A DNA stretch of 64,000 nt from Brevibacillus porteri. GTDB taxonomy: Bacteria; Bacillota; Bacilli; Brevibacillales; Brevibacillaceae. Positions within the stretch are counted from its first letter, which is position 1. Each line of letters starts with the position of its first letter. This document shows, piece by piece, positions 1 through 11,000 of this stretch. Below the pieces are notes generated by a model. The model did not search any database, was not told the DNA's origin, and saw nothing but the letters and a program-made list of their open reading frames with translations. Location of the stretch: assembly GCF_003013475.1 (NCBI RefSeq), contig NZ_PXZO01000039.1, forward strand, positions 53,031 through 117,030. Reading direction: 5' to 3'. Position numbers and translations under genes: made by a program.

Positions 1-1
1 G

Positions 2-355
2 GAAAAAATGCGTGTGGTCATCTTCGCTGCCGGTACTGGTAACCCTTACTTTTCAACGGATACGACTGCTGCTCTGCGTGCAGCTGAAATTGAAGCTGAA
101 GTAATCCTGATGGCGAAAAACAAGGTAGACGGTGTGTACACTGCAGATCCAAGCCTTGACCCGAACGCTAAGAAGTACGACCAGTTGACATTCCTGGAAG
201 TGCTGAATAAAGGTTTAGGTGTCATGGATTCAACAGCGTCCAGCCTGTGCATGGATAACAGTATTCCGTTGATCGTCTTTAACATTTCTGAAGAAGGCAA
301 TATTCGTCGGGCAGTAATGGGCGACAAAATCGGTACTCTAGTGAAAGGGGAATAA
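2..355 (+). CDS. pyrH: UMP kinase, C-terminal part (cut by window edge)
   Basis: Bacterial UMP kinase phosphorylates UMP to UDP in cytosolic pyrimidine nucleotide synthesis. Only the last ~117 residues are present because the gene enters from the left edge. The family signature [20 protein letters not shown], the following [14 protein letters not shown] segment, and the conserved [12 protein letters not shown] stretch before the C-terminus all match PyrH of the amino-acid-kinase fold. The internal ATG at base 8 is not the real start, since the reading frame is open to the edge. The stop lies 2 bp before frr, the usual pyrH-frr pairing (normally preceded by rpsB and tsf), so the two are almost certainly cotranscribed. 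Confidence 0.97.
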   Translation, partial: EKMRVVIFAAGTGNPYFSTDTTAALRAAEIEAEVILMAKNKVDGVYTADPSLDPNAKKYDQLTFLEVLNKGLGVMDSTASSLCMDNSIPLIVFNISEEGNIRRAVMGDKIGTLVKGE

Positions 356-357
356 TT

Positions 358-915
358 ATGCCACAAACTGTGCTAAAAGACATGGAAGATCGCATGAATA
401 AAGCGATCAATGCTTTGAAAAGAGATCTGTCTAGCCTGCGTGCAGGTCGTGCGAACCCAGCGATGCTGGAGCGTGTTACAGTAGACTACTACGGCACTCC
501 AACGCCGATTAGCCAATTGGCAAACATCAGCGTTCCAGAACCACGTATGCTGACTATCCAGCCTTGGGATAAAACCGCGCTCAAAGAAATTGACCGTGCG
601 CTGCAACAATCGGATTTGGGAATATCCCCATCCAACGATGGTGTGATTATCCGTCTGATGATTCCTCCACTCACAGAAGAGCGTCGTAAAGAGCTCGTGA
701 AGCTGGCAGGAAAAGGTGGAGAAGAAGCAAAGGTAGCGATTCGTAACATCCGTCGTGATGCAAACGATGAAATCAAAAAGCTGGAAAAAGCTGCTACCAT
801 TTCTGAGGACGATTCCCGTCGTCATCAAGAAACCATACAAAAAGCGACGGATAAATTCATCGCCGAAGTTGACAAGATCGTTAAGGACAAAGAGAAAGAC
901 ATTTTGGAAGTATAG
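358..915 (+). CDS. frr: Ribosome recycling factor
   Basis: RRF works with EF-G to split post-termination ribosomes in the cytosol. The 185-residue length is standard. The N-terminal helix carries the family pattern around residues 26-42 ([15 protein letters not shown]), followed by [15 protein letters not shown] and the [16 protein letters not shown] segment. The C-terminal half is the charged three-helix bundle with [20 protein letters not shown]. The ATG at 358 is 2 bp after the pyrH stop, with the end of pyrH (GAAAGGGG) supplying the ribosome-binding site. A GC-rich hairpin follows the stop codon. Confidence 0.98.
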   Translation: MPQTVLKDMEDRMNKAINALKRDLSSLRAGRANPAMLERVTVDYYGTPTPISQLANISVPEPRMLTIQPWDKTALKEIDRALQQSDLGISPSNDGVIIRLMIPPLTEERRKELVKLAGKGGEEAKVAIRNIRRDANDEIKKLEKAATISEDDSRRHQETIQKATDKFIAEVDKIVKDKEKDILEV

Positions 916-924
916 GTAATGGTA

Positions 925-946
925 ATCCCCCTCGATTGAGGGGGAT
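925..946 (+). other. Perfect 9-bp hairpin between frr and uppS
   Basis: Nine perfect base pairs (ATCCCCCTC with GAGGGGGAT) enclose a GATT tetraloop, 10 bp after the frr stop. No T-run follows, so it is not a canonical intrinsic terminator. It could be an mRNA 3'-end stabiliser or processing site that separates frr from the uppS operon. Confidence 0.7.
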
Positions 947-981
947 GTACGTCTATATCTCTCATTACGGGGGAACACTTT

Positions 982-1752
982 ATGTTAGAACATCTGGCGC
1001 GCAAATGGGGCCGCAAAGAAAAGCAAACGGAGCCAGCCGAGTTGGATCGTTCCGGTAAGATCCCGGAACATGTGGCGATTATTATGGATGGCAACGGTCG
1101 TTGGGCCAACAAGCGCAGTTTACCCCGGGTTGCCGGGCACCGTGCAGGAATGAAAGCAGTAAAGGAAGTCGTCAAGGCTGCAGACGAGATCGGTGTGCGT
1201 TATATGACGATGTACGCATTCTCTACCGAAAATTGGAAGCGCCCACGCGATGAAGTGGATTTTCTCATGAAACTTCCGCAGGAATTTTTGTCGACAGAAT
1301 TGGATGAATTAATAGAACGTGGTGTTCGCATTCGCATGCTGGGCAGTAAAAACGAGCTGCCTTCTCATACGCTGAAAGCACTGCTGGAAGCAGAAGAGAA
1401 AACGAAGGACAATAGCGGTCTGCAATTGAATTTTGCTCTGAATTACGGCGGGCGAGATGAACTTGCGAAAGCATTTTCAGAGATGGCGGCACAAGTAAAA
1501 GCAGGTGAGCTTCAACCAGAGCAACTGACTGAGGAATTGATATCGAGCTACCTGTATACAAGCGAAATTCCCGATCCAGACCTCTTGATTCGCACAAGTG
1601 GAGAGATTCGCTTGAGTAACTTTATGCTGTGGCAATTGGCATATACAGAATTATGGTTTACGGATGTGCTATGGCCTGATTTTACCCGTGAACATTTTTA
1701 TCAAGCAATCGTGGAATACCAAGGCCGAGCTCGTCGCTACGGGGCGGTATAA
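982..1752 (+). CDS. uppS: Isoprenyl transferase (undecaprenyl diphosphate synthase)
   Basis: This cis-prenyltransferase condenses IPP onto farnesyl diphosphate to make undecaprenyl diphosphate, the lipid carrier for peptidoglycan and wall polymers. The diphosphate-binding motif MDGNGRWA is at residues 35-42 with catalytic Asp36, and the RTSGE signature is at 204-208, followed by the NFMLWQLAYTE helix. The length of 256 residues is normal for the family. The ATG at 982 has a GGGGG ribosome-binding site ~8 bp upstream. It opens a tight run uppS-cdsA-dxr-rseP-ispG-proS that groups lipid-carrier, phospholipid and isoprenoid synthesis. Confidence 0.97.
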   Translation: MLEHLARKWGRKEKQTEPAELDRSGKIPEHVAIIMDGNGRWANKRSLPRVAGHRAGMKAVKEVVKAADEIGVRYMTMYAFSTENWKRPRDEVDFLMKLPQEFLSTELDELIERGVRIRMLGSKNELPSHTLKALLEAEEKTKDNSGLQLNFALNYGGRDELAKAFSEMAAQVKAGELQPEQLTEELISSYLYTSEIPDPDLLIRTSGEIRLSNFMLWQLAYTELWFTDVLWPDFTREHFYQAIVEYQGRARRYGAV

Positions 1753-1769
1753 CCGAGAGGTGGAATCAG

Positions 1770-2555
1770 TTGAAGCAACGTATAATAACAGGCCTGATTG
1801 GTGGGGCTGCTTTTCTATTATTGATGTATGCTGGTGGAGTTTGGTACTCACTATTGGTGTTTTTACTGGCTGTCATTGGCTATTTTGAATTTATGAGAAT
1901 GGCTGGCATTCAGTCATTTTATTTGGCAGGATTGCTCGGATATGTATTGATGTTAAGCATTTTGTGGCCGTCTCTATTATTTTCGGATTGGCTCAGTATC
2001 AGCATGCCGGATCTGATGCTGCCCGTCATCCTGCTCTTGTTGATTTACTCCGTTTTACGGAAAAATCAGTTTCACATTGAACACGTCGCCCTTACGTTGG
2101 TGGGGGCGTTATACATAGGCTACGGTTTTACTTATATGGCCGCTACCCGAAACCTACCTGAAGGATTCATGCTGACGGTCATGGTCATTATGGGAATCTG
2201 GTCGACTGATTCGGGCGCCTATTTTGTGGGAAAAGCAATAGGTAAGCGTAAACTGTGGCCAGAAATAAGTCCAAACAAGACGGTGGAAGGGGCCTTAGGA
2301 GGTCTCGTCGCTTCTGTTTTGATTGTCCTTTCCATCAATGCAAGCTTTGGACATTTTGCGATTGATCAGGCTTTGACTATCGCACTTGTTGCGGGGATCG
2401 TCGGGCAATTGGGTGATTTGGTTGAGTCGGCTTTCAAGAGACATTTCCATGTAAAAGATTCAGGACAGCTCATTCCGGGTCACGGGGGCGTTTTGGATCG
2501 CTTTGATAGTTTTTTGCTCGTCTTTCCGGTTCTACATCTATTAGGTATTGTCTAA
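1770..2555 (+). CDS. cdsA: Phosphatidate cytidylyltransferase
   Basis: CdsA makes CDP-diacylglycerol from phosphatidate and CTP in the membrane, the branch point for phosphatidylglycerol and cardiolipin. The 261 residues are mostly hydrophobic, with about seven to eight membrane segments. The C-terminal family signature runs from SAFKRHFHVKDSGQLIPGHGG through LDRFDS; the PGHGG begins at residue 236. The start is TTG at 1770, chosen because a GAGAGGTGG ribosome-binding site lies 7 bp upstream and no better start fits. The gap to uppS is 17 bp. Downstream pgsA at 51.5 kb uses its product. Confidence 0.95.
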   Translation: MKQRIITGLIGGAAFLLLMYAGGVWYSLLVFLLAVIGYFEFMRMAGIQSFYLAGLLGYVLMLSILWPSLLFSDWLSISMPDLMLPVILLLLIYSVLRKNQFHIEHVALTLVGALYIGYGFTYMAATRNLPEGFMLTVMVIMGIWSTDSGAYFVGKAIGKRKLWPEISPNKTVEGALGGLVASVLIVLSINASFGHFAIDQALTIALVAGIVGQLGDLVESAFKRHFHVKDSGQLIPGHGGVLDRFDSFLLVFPVLHLLGIV

Positions 2556-2595
2556 AACCTTTTGCATATAGAAAGAGATATAGAGGGTGAAATCC

Positions 2596-3744
2596 GTGAA
2601 AAAAATAGCGCTCTTAGGTTCAACGGGGTCAATTGGAACGAGTACGCTTGAAGTCGTAGACCAGCATCCTGAGGATTTTTCGGTGGTAGCTATGGCTGCT
2701 GGAACAAACGTCGATCTATTGACACGCCAGGTGGAAAAATTCAAGCCCGAGCTCGTTTCTGTGGGAAATGAGGAGGCTGCCGTTGAACTGCGAGATAGAT
2801 TGGCGGGTAAGTCTCAACCAGAAATCGTTTACGGGGCGGAAGGATTGGAACTGGTTGCCCGTCATGAAGCTGCCAATTTCGTAATGACCGCTGTTGTCGG
2901 CAGTGTAGGGGTCGCCCCTACACTCGCTGCGATTGAGGCGGGAAAAACAATTGGACTGGCCAACAAAGAGACACTGGTGAGCGCTGGCCCTGTCGTCATG
3001 AAACGAGCGAAAGAAAAAGGCGTATCGATTATTCCAGTAGACAGCGAGCATTCAGCTGTCTACCAATGTCTGCAAGGGGAGCGCAAGGAAGATGTGGCGC
3101 GGGTCATTTTGACCGCTTCAGGAGGTTCTTTCCGTCACCTCTCTCGCGAGGATCTACAGCAAGTGACAGTAGAGCAGGCATTGGCTCATCCGAATTGGAG
3201 CATGGGTGCAAAAATTACCATCGATTCTGCTACCATGATGAACAAAGGTTTTGAAGTGATCGAGGCTCATTGGCTGTTCGATTTACCTTATGAGCAAATC
3301 GAATGCGTATTGCATTATGAAAGTATCATACACTCTATGGTAGAATACAAAGACAGAGCGGTCATGGCTCAACTCGGTACGCCGGATATGAAGGTTCCGA
3401 TTCAGTACGCCATGAGCTATCCAATCAGAAAAGAACTGCCTACCGAACCACTCGATTTGGTCAAGATCGCCACGCTTCATTTTGCAGCCATGGATTATGA
3501 GCGTTATCCACTGTTAAAATTAGCGTATGAGTGCGGCATGGCAGGAGGTACGCATACTGCGGTACTGAATGCAGCCAATGAAGTCGCAGTTGATAGGTTC
3601 TTGAAGGGAGCGATCCGTTTTTTGGACATCGAAAAGGTCGTCCGAAAAACATGCGAAGCTCACCCTGGTGTAGCGAGTCCAGAGCTTGCAGATATTTTTG
3701 CAGCTGATGAGTGGGCACGCTCTTATGCGCTCGTCTCCATCTAA
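2596..3744 (+). CDS. dxr: 1-deoxy-D-xylulose 5-phosphate reductoisomerase
   Basis: Dxr is the second enzyme of the MEP isoprenoid pathway, turning DXP into MEP with NADPH. The NADPH-binding GSTGSIG motif is at residues 8-14. Further motifs are [17 protein letters not shown] and the loop [18 protein letters not shown] chose GTG at 2596 (382 residues) over the in-frame GTG at 2587. The GAGGGTGA ribosome-binding site at 2583-2590 overlaps the upstream codon but sits well placed for 2596, and the resulting N-terminus [11 protein letters not shown] matches family length. IspG of the same pathway is two genes downstream. Confidence 0.95.
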   Translation: MKKIALLGSTGSIGTSTLEVVDQHPEDFSVVAMAAGTNVDLLTRQVEKFKPELVSVGNEEAAVELRDRLAGKSQPEIVYGAEGLELVARHEAANFVMTAVVGSVGVAPTLAAIEAGKTIGLANKETLVSAGPVVMKRAKEKGVSIIPVDSEHSAVYQCLQGERKEDVARVILTASGGSFRHLSREDLQQVTVEQALAHPNWSMGAKITIDSATMMNKGFEVIEAHWLFDLPYEQIECVLHYESIIHSMVEYKDRAVMAQLGTPDMKVPIQYAMSYPIRKELPTEPLDLVKIATLHFAAMDYERYPLLKLAYECGMAGGTHTAVLNAANEVAVDRFLKGAIRFLDIEKVVRKTCEAHPGVASPELADIFAADEWARSYALVSI

Positions 3745-3788
3745 GGAAATATGAGTATTAGATACTTGACAGAAAGGTGGCTGTTCAC

Positions 3789-5054
3789 TTGCCTTTGCCC
3801 AACCTGGATTCCGTTGAATCAATTCTCGCGATTGTAGTTGTATTTGGGGTACTTGTCTTTGTGCACGAACTAGGACACTTCCTTCTGGCCAAGAAGGCAG
3901 GAATCTTATGTCGTGAATTTGCACTGGGAATGGGGCCAAAAATTTTTCGCGTGAAGCGGGGAGAAACGGAATACACCTTACGCCTGTTACCCATCGGTGG
4001 TCTCGTTCGCATGGCGGGGGAAGACCCGGAGATGGATATGTTGAAACCGCACATGGAAGTAAGCGTGGAGCGGGATGCGTTAGGAAAGGTCACACATATT
4101 TTGCTCGATGGGCCAAGTACTGGTTCACCTCGTGCGATTACCGGTACGGTGGTACATTTTGATCTGGAGCAAAATTTAAATATCGTGCTTGAACTAGATG
4201 GAGAGCAGAAGACATTTGCTGTTCATCCACAGGCTCAGCTGGTCAAGGATGGACAAGAAGTACAGATTGCTCCTCTGAACAGACAGTTCAAAGGCAAGAC
4301 AGTTTCCCAACGTTTTTGGGCGATTTTTGCAGGACCTGCAGCCAACTTTTTGCTGGCGTTTGTTTTGTTTATCGTGATCGGCTTCTTGTACGGCGTACCG
4401 AATGGCAGCCATCTGGGGAATGTGATTCCGGGAGGACCTGCTGCTCAAGCTGGATTATTGCCAGGTGATAAGGTGATCGCGATTCAAGGTCAGCCTGTAT
4501 CCTCGTGGAAAGACGTTGTAGAGAAGATTAGCAAAGCGCCGGACCAACAATTAACATTTGATTACGAGCGCAATGGCCAGCGTATGACTGTGCCAGTTAA
4601 AGTAGGGAAAGACGAAAATAACGTGGGCAAAATCATGGTAACCAATGCACTCACGTTTGCCCCAGGAGAAGTTCTCAAATACGGTGCAACTTCCACTTAC
4701 GAGTTTACGATGATGATCCTGAAAAGCTTGGGAATGCTCGTGACGGGTGAATATGGGCTGAAGGACTTGAGTGGTCCAGTCGGTATTTTCAAGATGACAG
4801 GAGAGGTTGCTCAACAAGGTATGGCGATTCTATTGAAATGGGCTGCTGTATTGAGCATTAACCTTGGATTGTTCAATCTGTTGCCACTGCCTGCCTTAGA
4901 TGGCGGACGTCTCGCATTCTTGGGAGTAGAGGCGTTGCGTGGTCGACCTGTTGACCCGCATAAAGAAGGAATGGTTCATTTCCTGGGCTTTGCCTTTTTG
5001 ATGTTGCTGATTTTGGTAGTGACTTGGAATGATCTGCAACGATTGTTCTCCTAA
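3789..5054 (+). CDS. rseP: RIP metalloprotease RseP/RasP (site-2 protease)
   Basis: This intramembrane zinc protease cleaves signal peptides and anti-sigma factors such as RsiW (RasP in B. subtilis). The zinc motif HELGH is at residues 26-30 inside the first membrane helix. A PDZ domain follows mid-protein (GNVIPGGPAAQAGLLPGDKV). The C-terminal LPALDGGRL motif carries the third zinc ligand in a membrane helix. I chose TTG at 3789 (421 residues) because AGAAAGGTGG at 3771-3780 is then a correctly spaced ribosome-binding site; the in-frame GTG at 3777 lies inside that site. It is flanked by dxr and ispG, the common Bacillus order. Confidence 0.94.
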   Translation: MPLPNLDSVESILAIVVVFGVLVFVHELGHFLLAKKAGILCREFALGMGPKIFRVKRGETEYTLRLLPIGGLVRMAGEDPEMDMLKPHMEVSVERDALGKVTHILLDGPSTGSPRAITGTVVHFDLEQNLNIVLELDGEQKTFAVHPQAQLVKDGQEVQIAPLNRQFKGKTVSQRFWAIFAGPAANFLLAFVLFIVIGFLYGVPNGSHLGNVIPGGPAAQAGLLPGDKVIAIQGQPVSSWKDVVEKISKAPDQQLTFDYERNGQRMTVPVKVGKDENNVGKIMVTNALTFAPGEVLKYGATSTYEFTMMILKSLGMLVTGEYGLKDLSGPVGIFKMTGEVAQQGMAILLKWAAVLSINLGLFNLLPLPALDGGRLAFLGVEALRGRPVDPHKEGMVHFLGFAFLMLLILVVTWNDLQRLFS

Positions 5055-5109
5055 TCACGTACTAACACGATAGAAAGAAAAACAGACATACCTAAAAGGA
5101 TGGTGCAAA

Positions 5110-6192
5110 ATGTTCAAGCGCGAGGAGACGAAACCGGTTTTTGTAGGTGGAGTGCAAATCGGGGGCCAAAAAAGCGTAGTCATCCAGTCGATGACGACAG
5201 CAGACACGCGTGATGTAGAAAAAACTCTGGCTGAAATTCAGAGACTGCACGATGTCGGTTGCCAAATTGTTCGCTTGGCCGTCATCAATGAAGATGCAGC
5301 CCGTGCCATCAAAAAAATTAAAGAACGCTCCCCATTGCCGCTTGTTGCCGACATTCATTTCGACCACAAGCTCGCGTTGATTGCACTGGAGAGCGGGATT
5401 GATAAAATTCGGATCAACCCAGGAAACATCGGTTCGAAAGAAAAAACGCAACGCGTAGTGGAAGCGTGCCGCGAGCGCAATGTTCCGATCCGTATCGGGG
5501 TCAACTCCGGTTCAGTGGAGAGAAGACTTTTGGAGAAATACGGTTACCCTTCTCCGGAAGCGATCGTAGAAAGTGCGATAGACCACGTGCAAATTCTGGA
5601 AGACTTGAATTACGACAACATCGTCATTTCCTTGAAGTCTTCCGATGTTCCAACAATGATTCAAACATATTCGTTGATGGCACAGAAACGCAACTATCCA
5701 CTGCATGTCGGTGTTACAGAAGCAGGTACACAGTTTTCCGGCAGCATTAAGTCTTCAGTTGGAATTGGAACGGTATTGTCGATGGGAATCGGTGACACCA
5801 TCCGCGTATCCCTGACGGCTGATCCTGTTGAAGAAATTAAAGTAGCGAAACAAATCCTTCGCAGCTTGGATATCGTGAACAACGATCCAGTGGTTATTGC
5901 ATGCCCATCTTGCGGTCGATGCGCAATTGACCTGATCGGCTTGGCAACAAAAGTCGAAGATGCCATTTCGACGCTGAAAGTACCGTTAAAAGTAGCGGTA
6001 ATGGGTTGCGCGGTTAATGGTCCTGGTGAAGCTCGTGAAGCAGATGTAGGCGTTGCCGGCGGAAATGGCGAGGGCTTGATTTTCCGTAATGGTGAAATTG
6101 TTCGGAAAGTAAAAGAAACCGAGTTGTTTGAAGAGCTGATGAAAGAAATTAATGAAATGGTAAACGAGCAAAAACCTACAACTGTAGGGTAA
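5110..6192 (+). CDS. ispG: 4-hydroxy-3-methylbut-2-en-1-yl diphosphate synthase (flavodoxin/ferredoxin)
   Basis: IspG (GcpE) reductively converts MEcPP to HMBPP in the MEP pathway using a [4Fe-4S] cluster. The N-terminal TIM-barrel part has VIQSMTTADTRDV. The cluster ligands are visible as CPSCGRC (Cys265, Cys268) and GCAVNGPGE (Cys300 and Glu307), the three-Cys-one-Glu arrangement of the family. The 360-residue length matches the short Gram-positive form without the inserted domain. The ATG at 5110 follows an AAAAGGATGG ribosome-binding site. Confidence 0.96.
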   Translation: MFKREETKPVFVGGVQIGGQKSVVIQSMTTADTRDVEKTLAEIQRLHDVGCQIVRLAVINEDAARAIKKIKERSPLPLVADIHFDHKLALIALESGIDKIRINPGNIGSKEKTQRVVEACRERNVPIRIGVNSGSVERRLLEKYGYPSPEAIVESAIDHVQILEDLNYDNIVISLKSSDVPTMIQTYSLMAQKRNYPLHVGVTEAGTQFSGSIKSSVGIGTVLSMGIGDTIRVSLTADPVEEIKVAKQILRSLDIVNNDPVVIACPSCGRCAIDLIGLATKVEDAISTLKVPLKVAVMGCAVNGPGEAREADVGVAGGNGEGLIFRNGEIVRKVKETELFEELMKEINEMVNEQKPTTVG

Positions 6193-6232
6193 TGCACGTT
6201 GATTGCTGATAAGGCATAAGGAGGACACGCAC

Positions 6233-7981
6233 GTGTTGAAGCAAAGTCAAATGTTGATCCCTACCCTGCGGGAAGTGCCATCCGACGCGGAGATTGCCAG
6301 CCACAAGCTGCTACTCCGTGCTGGTATGGCCCGCCAACTGGCTTCCGGTATTTATACGTACCTGCCCCTGGCGCTCCGTTCCCTGCACAAAATCCAAGCG
6401 ATTGTGCGTGAAGAAATGAACAATGCTGGGGGACAAGAGCTGTTGATGCCAGCGATGCAACCAGCTGAGCTGTGGCATCAAACGGGTCGTTGGGATGTAT
6501 ACGGTCCCGAGCTCGTTCGCCTGCGTGACCGTCATGATCGTCCTTTTGCCTTGGGTCCAACCCACGAAGAAGTCATTACGAGTCTCGTGCGTGATGAGAT
6601 TAACTCTTACAAAAAACTCCCGATCAACCTTTATCAAATTCAAACCAAGTTCCGTGATGAAGTGCGTCCACGCTTCGGTTTGATTCGTTGCCGCGAGTTT
6701 ATTATGAAGGATGCTTACTCTTTTGATACGTCACAAGAAGGTCTGGATCGCAACTTCCAGGCGATGTATGATGCGTACACGAACATCTTTACCCGTGTAG
6801 GCTTGAACTTCCGTGCAGTAGAAGCGGATGCAGGTGCAATCGGCGGAAAAGGCACTTACGAATTCATGGCACTGTGCGACATTGGGGAAGACACGATTGC
6901 TTATTCTGAAGAAGGCGATTATGCGGCCAACTTGGAAAAAGCAGAAGTCGTGTACAAGCCATCTGCGAAGCCAGCAACAGAAGCGCCAGCTCGCGAAAAA
7001 TTGCATACGCCTGGTACCAAAACGATCGACCAATTGGTGCAAGCACTGCAAATCGAAGCAAAGCAAATCATCAAGAGCCTCATTTATCGCATAGACGACA
7101 AGCTGGTTATGGTTCTGGTGCGCGGTGATCATGAGATCAATGAAGTGAAGCTGAAAAACTTGTATGATGCGACGATCGTAGGGCTGGCTTCTGAAGCGGA
7201 TATCGTTTCGGTAACAGGAGCTCCTGCAGGATTTGTTGGCCCTGTTGGTATTGATCCTGAAAAAGTGGAAATCATTGCGGACAATTTTGTTCAAGAAGTT
7301 TATGATGGTGTCGTCGGTGCCAATGAAACAGACTATCATCTGACTCACGTAGTTGCTGGCCGTGATTTCACGGTTTCCCAGTACGCTGACTTGCGCAACA
7401 TTACAGAAGGCGACGAGTGCCCTCGTACAGGTGGTGTTATCAAGTTTGCACGTGGTGTAGAAGTCGGTCACGTATTCAAGCTGGGTACGAAATACTCCAC
7501 AGCGATGGGTGCTACGTACCTGGATGAGAATGGTCGCAGTCAACCAATGATCATGGGTTGCTACGGAATCGGTGTATCTCGTACGATTGCGGCAGTGATC
7601 GAGCAGAACAATGATGAAAATGGAATCATTTGGCCAGTATCTGTTGCACCTTTCCATGTGCATGTGATTCCGGTCAATGTTAAAGTAGAAGAGCAACGGC
7701 AAGCTAGTGAACAAATTACAGAAGCATTGCGCAAGGCTGGCGTAGAAGTTTTGTTTGACGATCGTCCTGAGCGTGCTGGTGTGAAGTTTAAAGATGCCGA
7801 TTTGATTGGATTGCCCCTGCGTATTACGGTTTCCGATAAAGCTGCACAAGAAGGAACAGTTGAAGTGCGTATCCGCAAAAACGGTGAAACACATGATGTG
7901 AAGCTGGATCAATTGGTCGATGAAGTGAAACGTCACTTATCTCGTGTTGACCAAACAGGAGCTGCATTGTTCGGTAACTAG
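6233..7981 (+). CDS. proS: Prolyl-tRNA synthetase
   Basis: ProS charges tRNA-Pro with proline. It is a class II synthetase of the bacterial type, 582 residues. The N-terminal catalytic part has [12 protein letters not shown], motif 2 ([27 protein letters not shown]) and motif 3 ([16 protein letters not shown]). Between motifs 2 and 3 (~residues 220-400) sits the long inserted editing domain that clears misacylated Ala-tRNA. The anticodon-binding domain is C-terminal. The start is GTG at 6233, preceded by AAGGAGGA. There is no T-box leader: only 40 bp separate it from ispG, so expression follows the operon. Confidence 0.96.
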   Translation: MLKQSQMLIPTLREVPSDAEIASHKLLLRAGMARQLASGIYTYLPLALRSLHKIQAIVREEMNNAGGQELLMPAMQPAELWHQTGRWDVYGPELVRLRDRHDRPFALGPTHEEVITSLVRDEINSYKKLPINLYQIQTKFRDEVRPRFGLIRCREFIMKDAYSFDTSQEGLDRNFQAMYDAYTNIFTRVGLNFRAVEADAGAIGGKGTYEFMALCDIGEDTIAYSEEGDYAANLEKAEVVYKPSAKPATEAPAREKLHTPGTKTIDQLVQALQIEAKQIIKSLIYRIDDKLVMVLVRGDHEINEVKLKNLYDATIVGLASEADIVSVTGAPAGFVGPVGIDPEKVEIIADNFVQEVYDGVVGANETDYHLTHVVAGRDFTVSQYADLRNITEGDECPRTGGVIKFARGVEVGHVFKLGTKYSTAMGATYLDENGRSQPMIMGCYGIGVSRTIAAVIEQNNDENGIIWPVSVAPFHVHVIPVNVKVEEQRQASEQITEALRKAGVEVLFDDRPERAGVKFKDADLIGLPLRITVSDKAAQEGTVEVRIRKNGETHDVKLDQLVDEVKRHLSRVDQTGAALFGN

Positions 7982-8005
7982 TTGCATGCAGGAATAAGAA
8001 GGATT

Positions 8006-8013
8006 TTGTCGAA
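8006..8013 (+). promoter_or_regulatory. Perfect match to the Spo0A box core, downstream of proS
   Basis: TTGTCGAA matches the Spo0A-box consensus exactly. It lies 25 bp after proS and just before the terminator at 8022, about 90 bp upstream of polC. No clear promoter accompanies it, so function is uncertain; an eight-base match can occur by chance. Confidence 0.3.
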
Positions 8014-8021
8014 TTTTTACG

Positions 8022-8057
8022 GGGTACTCCCCTAGCTTAAAGGGGAGTGCCTCTTTT
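8022..8057 (+). terminator. Intrinsic terminator after proS
   Basis: An 11-bp stem (GGTACTCCCCT with AGGGGAGTGCC, one U-G wobble) with a 7-nt loop is followed by CTCTTTTT. It ends the uppS-proS operon ~40 bp before polC. No promoter is evident between it and polC, so polC may depend partly on read-through. Confidence 0.85.
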
Positions 8058-8097
8058 TCTTGTTTGAACGCTCACTTATAGGGAAGGTGGGAAAACC

Positions 8098-11000
8098 GTG
8101 GACCGTTTACAAGAGCAAAAGCATCGCTTCTCCCTATTGGTCAAGCAAATGGAAGTTCCTGACGAATGGGTGGAGCGATTTTTTCTTGATGCTCAGATTG
8201 AAAAGTTAGAGCTGTATAAGCAGAACAAAGAATGGGTTTTTCACTTTGCCCTCCCGAGAATGATACCTGCAGATGTTTATGCAGCTTTTACCAAGCGATT
8301 GACGCATACATTTTCACATCTAGCCAAAGTAGATACCCGATTTCATTATCTCCAAAAGCCATCACTCGATCATGTAGTCGAAGAGTATTGGGATGTCTTG
8401 CTGGCGGGTCTGGAGCCAGCTCTGAACTCCTTGGCAGGTACGATGCGTCAAGCACGTAAGCAAGTCGACCAACAGGAAGTCAAGGTGTACTTGCCAACGG
8501 AGATGTCCGTTGAGGTTGCCAAGCGTAAACGAGCGGATAATGAGCTTTTGGCTGCTTTCCAAAAAGCTACCGATTGCTCGATGCGCTTTACTTTCCATGG
8601 GGAAGAAAGCGATGACGCGTATAGGGCCTTTGAGGAGCAACGTAAAGAGGAAGAGCGTGCTCTCGTCGAAGTTGTGATGACAGCTGCTCAGCAAGAGAGC
8701 AAATCGTCTGATAAAGCTGAGGCTGTCACTACGCTCATGATGGGCTATGAAATCAAAGATGCGCCGATCCCGATTTGCGAGATTCAAGATGAGGAACGCC
8801 GTATCGTCATCCAAGGAACCGTTTTTAACGTAGAAGTTAAAGAGCTTCGCAGTGGACGCCATTTGCTCACGTTCAACGTTTCAGATTATACGGATTCTCT
8901 CACGGTGAAGATGTTCTCCCGCGATAAAGAAGACGTGAAAATGCTTGAATTGCTGAAAGACGGCATGTGGGTGAAAGTACGGGGAAGTGTACAGCATGAC
9001 ACATTTGTACGCGATCTTGTGATGAATGCCAATGATTTGAACCAGATTGAGCAGGTCATTCGCAAAGATCACGCGGAAGAAAAACGTGTCGAGCTCCACT
9101 GCCATACGCCGATGAGTGCGCTGGATGCCGTTGCATCCGTAAAATCACTGGTCTCGACGGCAGCAAAGTGGGGTCATAAAGCAATTGCTGTCACTGACCA
9201 TGGTGTCGTACAGGCTTTTCCAGAGGCGTATTCTATCGCCAAAAAGAACAACATCAAATGCATTCTCGGTATGGAAGCCTACGTAGTCGAAGATGGTATC
9301 GATATCGTTTACAACATGCAAGCAGACAACAATCTCTCCATTGATGAAAATACCGAATACGTCGTGTTTGATACGGAGACGACGGGGTTAAACGCCTCAG
9401 AGCATACAATCATCGAGATCGCTGCTGTCAAAATGAAAGGCTCAGAAATTGTCGACCAATGGACGGAACTGATCGACCCGCAATTGGAAATTGGGCCAAA
9501 GACAACCGAGATTACGGGGATTACCAACGAAATGCTCCGCGGGCAAGAGACACTCGATGTGGTACTCCGCAAGTTCAAAGATTTTACTGGTGACGCCATC
9601 CTCGTTGCGCATAATGCAGAGTTTGATAAAGCGTTTATTAACGCCTGCGCCAAACGGATTGGCATGGAACCATGGACCAATCCATTTTTAGATACCCTGC
9701 CTTTGGCGCGTTTGATGTACAAAGGAATGCGCAATTATCGTTTGGGATCATTAGCGAAAAAGTTCAACGTCGAGCTCATTAATGCTCACCGTGCGTTGGA
9801 CGATACCGTGGCCTTGGCTCAAGTGTTCCAGCAAATGCTGAAGGACATAAAAGAAGCGGAAATCAAATCGCTTGCTGAACTGAATGAAAAAAGCAACGAA
9901 GAGGCGGATTACAAGAGTGGCCGTCCATTCCATGCGACGATTCTCGTGCAAAATAAAGAAGGCCTCAAAAACCTGTACAAGCTCGTGAGTCGTTCCCATG
10001 TGGAAACCTTCTTCCGTTGGCCACGAATTCAGCGAAGCCAGCTGACCAAATACCGTGAAGGCTTGTTAATCGGGACAGCATGTAAGGATGGCGAGCTGAT
10101 GCAGTCGATTCTGCGTGGTAAGTCACCAGAAGAACTGAAGGAAGTTGCTAGTTATTACGACTTTTTGGAAATACAGCCGGTTGCTCATTACTCACCACTA
10201 TTGCGTAATGAAGAAATTCCATCATTGGAGACGATGAAGGGCTATCATCAAAAGATTGTGGAAATGGGAAAAGAGCTCGGCAAGCTGGTCGTAGCCACAG
10301 GAGATGTGCATTTTCTCAATCCGCAAGATGAAATCTTCCGCGATGTTTTCTTATTGTCAAAAGGGGACCCAACGGCAGGAAACCAGCCGCCGCTTTACTT
10401 CCATACAACGGAAGAGATGCTAGAGGCGTTTTCCTTTTTGGGGGAAGAGACCGCAAAAGAAATTGTTGTAACCAATACGAATGCCATTGCGGATATGATT
10501 GAGGATATTAGTCCGATTCCAGACAAGCTGTACACGCCGATCATTGAAGGGGCGGATGATGAGCTGCGTCAAATGTGTTATGACAAAGCAAGGTTGTTGT
10601 ATGGTGATCCATTGCCCGAACTGGTCGAGCATCGCTTGGAAAAAGAATTGAACAGTATCATCAAGCACGGCTTCGGTGTGATTTATTTGATTTCTCAGCG
10701 TTTGGTAACGAAATCGTTGAATGATGGTTACCTGGTAGGTTCACGTGGGTCTGTAGGCTCGTCTTTTGTTGCCACGATGTCTGAGATTACTGAGGTAAAC
10801 CCATTGCCTCCTCACTATCGTTGTCCAGATTGTAAGCACAGTGAATTTATCACAGACGGTTCCATCGCCTCTGGGTTTGACCTGGAGGATAAAGCATGCA
10901 CAGAATGCGGCACGATGTATGCCAAAGACGGGCAAGATATTCCGTTCGAAACGTTCCTTGGTTTTAAAGGCGACAAGGTACCGGATATTGACTTGAACTT

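Noticed and set aside
6193..6232. T-box leader before proS
   Set aside because: The gap to ispG is only 40 bp, far too short for a T-box.
6731..7936. A 401-codon open frame on the - strand opposite proS
   Set aside because: Cys/Phe/His/Arg-rich product typical of a reverse shadow of a biased coding region; no homology-like motifs.
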